10,425 bases of DNA, taken from the NCBI GenBank assembly GCA_028875955.1, contig JAGWTX010000037.1, positions 1 through 10,425 on the forward strand. Reading direction: 5' to 3'. The notes under the pieces are model-generated. The model was not told the DNA's origin. It searched no databases and was given only the letters and a program-made list of their open reading frames with translations. Positions 1 to 6,109 of the stretch are shown piece by piece (positions within the stretch are counted from its first letter, which is position 1; each line of letters opens with the position of its first letter). This stretch comes from Bacteroidota bacterium (GTDB lineage: Bacteria; Bacteroidota; Bacteroidia; Chitinophagales; Chitinophagaceae). A program made the position numbers and the translations under genes.

Positions 1-429
1 CGTGATTTCTGGCAACTGCAGTATTATTTGCCCGAAGAAACCCGGAACCATGTAAAAAAATTCATTGCCACCCACTATATTTTTGAAGGTAGCGGTGGCT
101 GGACAACCATGACAGCCAGTGAGACACGGGAACAGAAACAGATCCTGGCAGATCAAAAACCGGTTCAGCTGAGTCCGGAGGAAATGGAAAAAACAACGGT
201 GCTGGAAATCAGCGGCAGATACAATTCCATCATTGTTGCCAATGGGTTGATGCTGGATATCGTCCAGTTCACGAAATGGAATCCGGGTTTTGATAAAACC
301 CTGGCAGAAGGGAAGAAATACAATATGCGTTTACCCAAGGAAACCGCTTCCCTGTTTGAAGCCAGGAAAAACAACTTACTGATGGAGTCGGTAAGGGCTT
401 TACTGGAAGGCACGGTCGCTGCTAAATGA
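1..429 (+). CDS. Lytic murein transglycosylase, MltD-like, C-terminal part (5' end outside window)
   Basis: The reading frame is open from base 1 to a TGA at 427-429, giving 142 residues with no credible start, so the gene begins upstream of the window. It starts RDFWQLQYYLPEETRNHVKK, followed by a FIATHYIFEG segment. This matches the region after the catalytic core of MltD-type soluble lytic transglycosylases, where a Trp, LPxETRN and a FIATHY-like motif are conserved. The last 90 residues (ISGRYNSIIVANGL, then WNPGFDKTLAEGKKYNMRLP) resemble the LysM-like wall-binding tail of Bacteroidota MltD proteins. Such enzymes act in the periplasm, cleaving the MurNAc-GlcNAc bond of peptidoglycan with formation of 1,6-anhydroMurNAc. 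The catalytic Glu and signal peptide would lie in the missing part, so activity cannot be judged here. The gene converges on pabB with 9 bases between stop codons. Family call is fairly sure; the exact paralogue is not. Confidence 0.8.
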   Translation, partial: RDFWQLQYYLPEETRNHVKKFIATHYIFEGSGGWTTMTASETREQKQILADQKPVQLSPEEMEKTTVLEISGRYNSIIVANGLMLDIVQFTKWNPGFDKTLAEGKKYNMRLPKETASLFEARKNNLLMESVRALLEGTVAAK

Positions 430-441
430 GGGATCTCCTCA
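427..441. repeat. Small palindrome spanning both stop codons of convergent genes
   Basis: TGAGG-GATCT-CCTCA is a perfect 5-bp inverted repeat with a 5-base loop. The TGA at its left end is the transglycosylase stop, and the TGA read on the minus strand at its right end is the pabB stop. No T tract follows on either side, so it is at best a weak bidirectional hairpin. It is recorded because it fills the whole space between two convergent genes. Confidence 0.3.
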
Positions 442-1728
442 ATCCGGGTCTTCCAATACTTTTCTGATGGCAGCCGCTTTTAACAAACATTCTGCATATT
501 CCTGTTCCGGGTCGCTGTAAAATGTGATACCTCCTCCCACCAGGCAGCACAGATACTGATTTGTGGCATGGTAGAGGATACTCCTGATCACTACGTTAAA
601 ATCAAAATCCCCATCCGGCCGGATATAGCCAACGGCTCCTGAGTAAATCCCCCTTTTTGTTTTTTCATATTTTTCAATCAGTTCCATCACGCTTCTTTTC
701 GGTGCACCGGTCATACTGCCCATCGGGAAGCTGGCCTGGATGATACGTGACAGATCCATCCCCGCTTCCAGTTCACCGCTGATGGTAGAAATCATTTGGT
801 GAACCTGTGGAAAACTGTAGATGCCGAAAAGCTCCTCCACTTTTACAGAACCCTCGCGGCAAATCCTGCTCAGGTCGTTCCTGACCAGGTCAACCACCAT
901 CACATTTTCACTTTTGTCTTTTTCACTGTTGGAAAGAAATGTTTTCAGTTCATGATCCGCTTTCGCATCCGTAAGGTTACGCGGATAGGTACCCTTGATG
1001 GGTTGGGAAAGGATCCGGTTATTTTTTTTCTGCAGATACCGTTCCGGGCTGGCACAAAGCAGGTATCGCTGGTGTAGTTTGTAAAAACAGGAAAAGGGGT
1101 TGGGGGAAAGCCTGGTTAGTGCCGTATACACCTGCAGAGGATTGATCGAAACCTCTTCCGCATAAAACTCCTGACAGAAATTGATTTCATAACAGTCTCC
1201 TCTCCGGATATGTTCCTTAAGTTTTTGGATGATCTCTAAATAATCCGCTTTCTCAATACGGGGTGTAAGTTTAATAGTTGACAGTTCATGGGCACCGGGT
1301 ATGGATAAGCCAGTCATTTCTGCAAATACCGAAGCCGGATCCTGTGTCAGCGATGAAATACAAAGCCGGTCCTGTTCCAGTTGTAAGACAATTTCCGGTT
1401 GAAAAAAGATGATATCCGGAAACCCGATATGATCCGGGTGATTGGAAAAAAGCGGGTCAATCTCGTTTTTGAGGTCATAGTTAACATGTCCAAACAGCCA
1501 GTCGTTTTGATTTGCCAGGAAGGAACTGAATTGCGGGAAAATGTTTTCTGTGGCTGAAAATACCTGGCAGGCGCCGGCAGCAGCCAGGCATTCAACTGTT
1601 TGGTGGGATGAACCGTATTGGTGGTTATCCAGAAAAGCACAAATGTTGAACCGGTTCACCCAGTGCAACATTTGCGCTTTACATAAAACAGGATTCTGTA
1701 TAGAGAAATAGGCTGTAAGTCTTTTCAC
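439..1728 (-). CDS. pabB: Aminodeoxychorismate synthase component I (PabB-type chorismate-binding enzyme)
   Basis: A 429-residue chorismate-utilising enzyme of the TrpE/PabB/MenF fold. PabB aminates chorismate to 4-amino-4-deoxychorismate in the cytosol, for folate synthesis, with ammonia from a PabA glutaminase. Visible motifs are PIKGT (243-247), SENVMVVDLVRNDL (273-286), GSMTGAPK (337-344) and a C-terminal VGGGITFYSDPEQEYAE segment (397-413) carrying acidic Mg-binding positions. The lysine of PIKGT (K245) is the residue known to separate PabB from anthranilate synthase TrpE, which has PIAGT, so I call pabB rather than trpE. The start is GTG at 1726-1728. The next Met (residue 20) would remove a FSI...HW segment that looks family-typical. 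The gene follows the acidic-protein gene by 17 bases, suggesting one transcript. No pabA or pabC is visible nearby. Confidence 0.85.
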   Translation of the reverse strand: MKRLTAYFSIQNPVLCKAQMLHWVNRFNICAFLDNHQYGSSHQTVECLAAAGACQVFSATENIFPQFSSFLANQNDWLFGHVNYDLKNEIDPLFSNHPDHIGFPDIIFFQPEIVLQLEQDRLCISSLTQDPASVFAEMTGLSIPGAHELSTIKLTPRIEKADYLEIIQKLKEHIRRGDCYEINFCQEFYAEEVSINPLQVYTALTRLSPNPFSCFYKLHQRYLLCASPERYLQKKNNRILSQPIKGTYPRNLTDAKADHELKTFLSNSEKDKSENVMVVDLVRNDLSRICREGSVKVEELFGIYSFPQVHQMISTISGELEAGMDLSRIIQASFPMGSMTGAPKRSVMELIEKYEKTKRGIYSGAVGYIRPDGDFDFNVVIRSILYHATNQYLCCLVGGGITFYSDPEQEYAECLLKAAAIRKVLEDPD

Positions 1729-1745
1729 CTTAGCGGGGGGGATGA

Positions 1746-2192
1746 TTAAAAATCATCATCTTCATCATCATCAAATCCGCCACTTTTATCATTAAAGAGA
1801 TCAAATTCCTTAAAATCGTCGTCTATTTTGAAATCATCTTCCTCGTCGGCTTTCTTCTTACCACCAACGGCTTTCTTCCCCTTGCTTTTCGGGATATCAA
1901 ATTCATCAAAATCAGGATCCCAGTCATCTTCCTCTTCCGCTTTTTCCCAGTCATCCTCCGGTTCATCTGATGAATCATCATCGTCATCATCATCATCATC
2001 GGATTTGGATTTTTTTGCGGATGATTTTGAAGCGGTTTTTTTCAGAGGGGTCTTTTCGTCCTCATCTTCATCAAAATCATCATCATCCTCATCCAATTGC
2101 TTTTTGCTTTTGGTTGACGGTTTTGCCTCTGCATTTTTTGCAGGAGATTTTTTCGGGGTGGATTTAGGATCCTTATCAGATTTCGCTGCCAT
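1746..2192 (-). CDS. Highly acidic low-complexity protein of unknown function
   Basis: A 148-residue protein beginning MAAKSDKDPKSTPKK. An ATG 33 bases further upstream is in frame, but adds a non-acidic MKIYAINLIRN segment; the start at 2190-2192 is preferred because everything after it shares the same composition. The N-terminus (1-32) is Lys/Ala/Ser/Pro rich. Then come alternating acidic and lysine blocks: a nine-Asp run, a WEKAEEEDDWDPDFDEFDIP segment (about 82-101) holding the only tryptophans, a lysine-rich linker, and a C-terminus ending GFDDDEDDDF. There is no signal peptide, membrane segment or recognised domain, and it is probably disordered and cytosolic. Similar acidic proteins seem to occur in related genomes (from memory, unverified). 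The Trp/Phe-containing acidic segment could be a binding motif for a basic partner or nucleic-acid machinery, but no function is assigned. It lacks the folded N-terminal domain of Firmicutes RNA polymerase delta. It lies between purA (89 bases upstream) and pabB (17 bases downstream). Confidence 0.75.
   Translation of the reverse strand: MAAKSDKDPKSTPKKSPAKNAEAKPSTKSKKQLDEDDDDFDEDEDEKTPLKKTASKSSAKKSKSDDDDDDDDDSSDEPEDDWEKAEEEDDWDPDFDEFDIPKSKGKKAVGGKKKADEEDDFKIDDDFKEFDLFNDKSGGFDDDEDDDF
1974..2000. repeat. Nine-unit GAT/ATC trinucleotide repeat
   Basis: Nine consecutive triplets, read ATC on the plus strand with one GTC interruption. On the coding minus strand they give nine Asp codons, eight GAT and one GAC. 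The tract sits inside the acidic-protein gene and could vary in length by slippage without breaking the frame. Confidence 0.8.
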
Positions 2193-2242
2193 ATTTCTAA
2201 TAAGATTGATTGCGTAAATTTTCAACGCAATTTTTTATTAAC

Positions 2243-2250
2243 CAAAATTA
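2243..2250 (-). promoter_or_regulatory. Candidate -7 box for the acidic-protein/pabB transcript
   Basis: Reads TAATTTTG on the minus strand, matching the Bacteroidota -7 consensus TAnnTTTG, 50 bases before the ATG at 2192. No TTTG is found at the usual -33 distance: a TTGG lies 22 bases upstream and a TTTG only 11. In such an A/T-rich stretch a chance match is quite possible. Confidence 0.35.
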
Positions 2251-2281
2251 TTTTTTTATCACAAACAGGATGCCAATAAAT

Positions 2282-3544
2282 TTATACATGTACTATCTGG
2301 TCACGACCCGGACCATTTGAAACATATTTGACCGGCGCTCCGATATATTCATTGATAAATTTAATATAATTATGCATGGTATCCGGCAATGCAGAAGCCT
2401 CTTTTATCTGGGTTGTATCCTGGTGCCAGCCTGGAAAACTTTCCAGAACGGGTTCGATCGCCATTCCATTCATCTGAAAAGGAACCTGTCTGGTTTCTTT
2501 TTCATGTATCCGGTAAGCGGTACAAACTTCCAGGTTTTCAAATGCATCCAGCACATCGGCCTTGGTCATGATAACCTGCGTTACACCATTCAGCATGCAG
2601 GCATAGCGTAGTGCCACGAGATCAATCCAGCCACAGCGACGGGGTCTGCCGGTGGTTGCACCGAATTCATTACCGATTCTTCTAAGTTCTTCTCCGGTTG
2701 CATCAGACAGTTCACTGGGGAAAGGTCCGCCACCCACCCGGGTACAGTAGGCTTTGGTTACACCCATCACTTCATTGATCTGCCTGGGTGATACACCCAG
2801 ACCGGTACAGACACCTGCTGAGATGGTGTTGGAAGAAGTGACAAAGGGGAATGTCCCGAAATCAATATCCAGCATGCTTCCCTGGGCACCTTCTGCCAAC
2901 ACTTTTTTGCCGGCCGTGATCTGGTCATTGATAAAATATTCGCAATTGATCACATTCAGGGTTTTCAGGAATTCGAGTGCTTCGAAAAATTCCTCTTCCC
3001 AGGCGGATATGTCCTCGATAAAATGAAAATTATCCAGCAGTTTCTGGTGTTTGAGCCGGAGCTTGATGTATTGGGTAGTAAAATTTTTATCCAGCAGGTC
3101 ACCCACTCTCAGCGCATTTCTTCCGGTCTTGTCCATATACGCAGGACCGATTCCTTTTAGCGTAGATCCGATTTTGCTTTCTCCTTTGGCAAGTTCAGAA
3201 GCTTTGTCCAGTGCCCTGTGCGTAGGAACAATGATATTGGTTCTTTCTGAAATGAACAGGTTCTTTTTGACATCGATACCCATGGCCGCCACCGCATCAC
3301 ATTCCCTTTTGAGGGTTACGGGATCCAGTACCACTCCGTTCCCGATCACATTTACCTTGTTCTGGTGAAAAATCCCGGATGGGATCTGGTGAAGCACCAT
3401 TTTCTTGCCTTCTACATACAGGGTATGCCCTGCATTGGGACCGCCCTGAAAACGGGCTACGATATCATAATTTGGGGCGAAATAATCTACAATTTTCCCC
3501 TTGCCCTCATCACCCCACTGTAAACCTAAAATAACGTCAACCAT
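2282..3544 (-). CDS. purA: Adenylosuccinate synthase
   Basis: A 420-residue enzyme joining IMP and aspartate, with GTP hydrolysis, to make adenylosuccinate, the first committed step to AMP; it is cytosolic. The N-terminal GLQWGDEGKGK (7-17) is the GTP-binding/catalytic loop and contains D12, the equivalent of the catalytic Asp. GGPNAGHT (34-41) holds the conserved H40. GSTLKGIGPAYMDK (126-139) and EGAQGSMLDIDFGTFPFV (218-235) are the IMP-site and family signature segments. TTGRPRRCGW (297-306) and the C-terminal KYVSNGPGRDQIV (406-418) are the substrate- and guanine-binding parts. Length and every key motif match the family, so it looks complete and active. The start is ATG at 3542-3544, directly on the conserved N-terminus. 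It lies 104 bases downstream of rel and has its own candidate promoter box. In other bacteria PurA is inhibited by (p)ppGpp, which the neighbouring enzyme makes. Confidence 0.98.
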   Translation of the reverse strand: MVDVILGLQWGDEGKGKIVDYFAPNYDIVARFQGGPNAGHTLYVEGKKMVLHQIPSGIFHQNKVNVIGNGVVLDPVTLKRECDAVAAMGIDVKKNLFISERTNIIVPTHRALDKASELAKGESKIGSTLKGIGPAYMDKTGRNALRVGDLLDKNFTTQYIKLRLKHQKLLDNFHFIEDISAWEEEFFEALEFLKTLNVINCEYFINDQITAGKKVLAEGAQGSMLDIDFGTFPFVTSSNTISAGVCTGLGVSPRQINEVMGVTKAYCTRVGGGPFPSELSDATGEELRRIGNEFGATTGRPRRCGWIDLVALRYACMLNGVTQVIMTKADVLDAFENLEVCTAYRIHEKETRQVPFQMNGMAIEPVLESFPGWHQDTTQIKEASALPDTMHNYIKFINEYIGAPVKYVSNGPGRDQIVHV

Positions 3545-3564
3545 AATATGCTTTTGAATCGGAG

Positions 3565-3572
3565 CAAAAATA
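3565..3572 (-). promoter_or_regulatory. Candidate -7 promoter box for purA
   Basis: Reads TATTTTTG on the minus strand (consensus TAnnTTTG), with 20 bases between it and the purA ATG. This would give a leader of roughly 15 bases. The -33 region has only a GGTTTT stretch and no good TTTG. The placement resembles that of the atpB box in this window. Confidence 0.45.
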
Positions 3573-3648
3573 AGTGATGACTATCAGTAAAACCTAATAA
3601 GCCCGAATTAAATCTTTATACCCGGAGTGCAATGTGTGTAAAATGGTA

Positions 3649-5910
3649 TCAGGAAATATTTTCCGTATCAAAACGGTCTACCGTTTGTATCCCGTTCAGG
3701 GATTTCAAGCGGTTCACCAGTTCCTCCAGTTCTTCCTTATCATGTACGAATACCTTTATCGTGCCTTCAAAAAGACCTTCCCGGGATTCAATGGTAAGAC
3801 CGGCAATATTGATACGCAGATCTCCGCTGATCACATTGGTTATTTTGTTGATAACTCCCACATCATCCAAGCCCACGATCTTCAAACCGGTCAGGAAGGA
3901 TATCTCCTTGTTCTTTGCCCATTTGGTTTTCACAACCCGGTGTTCGAAATTGGCCAGCAGCTGGGCGGCATTCGGACAATTGGTGCGATGGATGATCAAA
4001 CCTTTCCCGGTACTGACAAAACCGAATACATCATCACCTGGGATCGGATTACAGCATTTGGCCAGCGCATACATGATCTTGTCGCTGCTTTCACCAAAAA
4101 TGATGAGCTCCGAATCTTTGTTCTTGAAATTTTTCGGATGACCCTGGTCGGGATGGACCTCCTGTATTACGGGTTTGGGTTTGGGGATCTCGATCTTATC
4201 CCCAATAATCTGAAACTCCTTCAGTTCCTTCAGATCGATGGCTTTTGTAGCGATGCGGTAATGAAGATCCAGGGGGGAGGGCAGTTTGTAAAACTGGACC
4301 AACTCATCAATATTGTATTGGCTGTAGGCCGCTCCCAGGGCTTCGAGTTTTCTTTGCAGGGTGTATTTGCCATCTTCGGCCACTTTTCTTTTCTCCTCCC
4401 GCAGGGCATCTTTGATTTTGCTTTTGGCCTTGGCCGTTACAACAAAACTGAGCCAGTCTTCAGAGGGATGCTGTTTGTTGCTTGTTATGATCTCCACCTG
4501 GTCGCCACTCCGAAGTTTATGACTGATGGGAACCAGTTTATGGTGCACTTTGGCACCAATACATTTACTGCCGATGGCCGAGTGAATGGAAAAGGCAAAG
4601 TCCAGCGCCGTACTCCCGGTAGGAAGCATTTTCACCTCGCCCTTGGGCGTATAGACATAGATCTCCTCCGCAAGAAAGGAGGTCTTGAAATCCTGTAAAA
4701 AATCCACTCCATCCGTTTCCTGTGTGCTCAGTACTTCCCTGATCTGGCCAAACCATTTGTCAAAACGGTCTTCATCATTGCTGCCTTCCTTGTATTTGTA
4801 ATGGGCAGCCAATCCTTTTTCTGCGATCTCATTCATCCGTTTGGTACGGATCTGCACTTCCACCCATTTACCCTGCGGTCCCATCACTGTCGTGTGCAGG
4901 GCTTCATAACCATTGTTTTTCGGATTGCTCAACCAGTCGCGTAAACGTTCGGGTGAGGGGGTATATTCATCCGTGATCATGGAATACACTTTCCAGCAAT
5001 CCTCTTTTTCTTTTTCAGGGGCGGAATCCAGGATGACGCGAATGGCAAAGAGATCGTACACTTCTTCAAAAGCCACTGCTTTTTTCTTGATCTTATTCCA
5101 GATCGAGTGAATGCTTTTGGGACGGCCATAGATTTCAAAATGAAACCCTCCTGACACGAGTTTTTCCTTCAGGGGCCTGATAAACTCATTGATATACCGG
5201 GTACGTTCCCTTTTGGTTTCTGAGAGTTTTCTGGCAATATCCCGGTAGGCTTCCGGCTCCATGTATTTCATGGATAAATCTTCCAGCTCCGTTTTTATAT
5301 TGTACAAACCCATCCGGTGCGCCAGCGGTGCATATACCCAAACCGTTTCTGATGCGATCTTCAACTGTTTTTCCCTTTTCATGGAATCCAGGGTACGCAT
5401 ATTGTGTAAACGGTCGGCCAGTTTGATCAGGATGACCCTGGGATCATCTGTCAGGGTAAGCAATATTTTTTTGAAATTTTCCGCCTGCTGACTGGTATTG
5501 GTATCCATGACACTGGAGATCTTGGTCAGTCCGTCAACGATTTTGGAAATTTCCAATCCGAATTCCCGTTCAACATCTTCCAGGCTGATATCCGTATCCT
5601 CCACCGTGTCATGTAAAAGTGCGCAGATGGTGCTCCGTACACCCAGTCCGATCTCTTCTACACAAATCATCGCAACGGCAATCGGATGCAGGATATAGGG
5701 CTCGCCACTTTTTCTTCGCATGGTCTTGTGTGCCTCGGCCGCCATTTCGAATGCGGTACGAACCAGTTCCTTGTCGCCTTTTTTTAGTTTGGGTCTCAGG
5801 CTTCGCAGGAGGGCGCGGTAATGCCGTATAATCTCTTTTTTCTCCTGTTCAGGATTGAGGTTATATTTCGGTAATAAAGGTTCAACATTTGTTTCAGGTG
5901 CCTGATCCAT
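3649..5910 (-). CDS. rel: Bifunctional (p)ppGpp synthetase/hydrolase, RelA/SpoT family
   Basis: A 753-residue stringent-response enzyme that makes (p)ppGpp from ATP and GDP/GTP and degrades it. Domains in order: an HD hydrolase (about 45-200) with HDTVED at 100-105 and LADRLHNMRTLD at 164-175; a synthetase (about 240-370) with YGRPKSIHSIWNK, VYDLFAIRVIL and NGYEALHTTVMG; a TGS domain (about 415-476); a helical and CC zinc-finger-like segment with adjacent C619 and C620; and a C-terminal ACT domain (about 674-748). The intact HDxxED motif predicts an active hydrolase. RLRD at 322-325 is the basic form of the RxKD/ExDD motif, as in bifunctional Rel rather than synthetase-only RelA. The frame stays open to an ATG at 6021, but the start at 5910 (MDQAPETN) is chosen because a TAnnTTTG box lies 8 bases upstream and the extra 37 residues look non-coding. 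The purA gene follows on the same strand. Confidence 0.96.
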   Translation of the reverse strand: MDQAPETNVEPLLPKYNLNPEQEKKEIIRHYRALLRSLRPKLKKGDKELVRTAFEMAAEAHKTMRRKSGEPYILHPIAVAMICVEEIGLGVRSTICALLHDTVEDTDISLEDVEREFGLEISKIVDGLTKISSVMDTNTSQQAENFKKILLTLTDDPRVILIKLADRLHNMRTLDSMKREKQLKIASETVWVYAPLAHRMGLYNIKTELEDLSMKYMEPEAYRDIARKLSETKRERTRYINEFIRPLKEKLVSGGFHFEIYGRPKSIHSIWNKIKKKAVAFEEVYDLFAIRVILDSAPEKEKEDCWKVYSMITDEYTPSPERLRDWLSNPKNNGYEALHTTVMGPQGKWVEVQIRTKRMNEIAEKGLAAHYKYKEGSNDEDRFDKWFGQIREVLSTQETDGVDFLQDFKTSFLAEEIYVYTPKGEVKMLPTGSTALDFAFSIHSAIGSKCIGAKVHHKLVPISHKLRSGDQVEIITSNKQHPSEDWLSFVVTAKAKSKIKDALREEKRKVAEDGKYTLQRKLEALGAAYSQYNIDELVQFYKLPSPLDLHYRIATKAIDLKELKEFQIIGDKIEIPKPKPVIQEVHPDQGHPKNFKNKDSELIIFGESSDKIMYALAKCCNPIPGDDVFGFVSTGKGLIIHRTNCPNAAQLLANFEHRVVKTKWAKNKEISFLTGLKIVGLDDVGVINKITNVISGDLRINIAGLTIESREGLFEGTIKVFVHDKEELEELVNRLKSLNGIQTVDRFDTENIS

Positions 5911-5918
5911 AGGGATTT

Positions 5919-5926
5919 CAAATATA
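5919..5926 (-). promoter_or_regulatory. Candidate -7 promoter box for rel, near-leaderless
   Basis: Reads TATATTTG on the minus strand, an exact TAnnTTTG match, with only 8 bases between it and the ATG at 5910. Transcription would start a few bases before the start codon, giving an almost leaderless mRNA and excluding the upstream in-frame ATG. No clear -33 TTTG is seen. Confidence 0.45.
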
Positions 5927-6092
5927 CGAAGGAAAAAGACGTGAGAGATACGGGGCTGGTCGCCGGGAAGTTTCCCAATGAGGCTTAACTTTATTTTAAT
6001 AGCCTTTCCGGTTGACATCATAAGGGTGCTGAGACGGGGTGCCTATGTGTATTTTTTTCTATAATCGGTAATCATCCTCCTTTCATCCTGCT

Positions 6093-6100
6093 TACCTTTG
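6093..6100 (+). promoter_or_regulatory. Candidate -7 promoter box for the ABC transporter, near-leaderless
   Basis: TACCTTTG matches TAnnTTTG exactly, and 9 bases separate it from the ATG at 6110. The implied leader is only a few bases long. The TTG inside this box is in frame with the gene and should not be taken as the start codon. The -33 element is not recognisable. Confidence 0.5.
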
Positions 6101-6109
6101 CCGACCATT

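Larger units (their letters stand above)
5911..6109. promoter_or_regulatory. Divergent promoter region between rel and the ABC transporter gene
   Basis: A 199-base non-coding stretch from which rel is read leftward and the transporter rightward. Each gene has a TAnnTTTG box close to its ATG. Between them is one small palindrome, GGGAAGTTTCCC at 5965-5976, a possible but unsupported operator. A repeated TCATCCT occurs around 6070-6090. No other gene or RNA is apparent. Confidence 0.5.

Noticed and set aside
1970..2167. Plus-strand frame with a run of His, resembling a metal-binding or tagged protein
   Set aside because: The His codons are the GAT repeat read in another frame on the opposite strand; there is no independent start signal.
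1828..2217. Plus-strand open frame of 129 residues, extremely Ser-rich
   Set aside because: It is the complement of the Asp/Glu codon runs of the acidic-protein gene; a GAT/GAA-rich strand automatically leaves the opposite strand open.
3545..3648. Possible terminator between rel and purA
   Set aside because: CCCG and CCCGG at 3602-3625 look paired at first but are direct, not inverted, so no stem forms; no T tract follows.
3634..4698. Plus-strand open frame of 354 residues, antisense to rel
   Set aside because: Long, but lies wholly opposite the conserved C-terminal half of rel, matches no family I know and has no promoter box in place.
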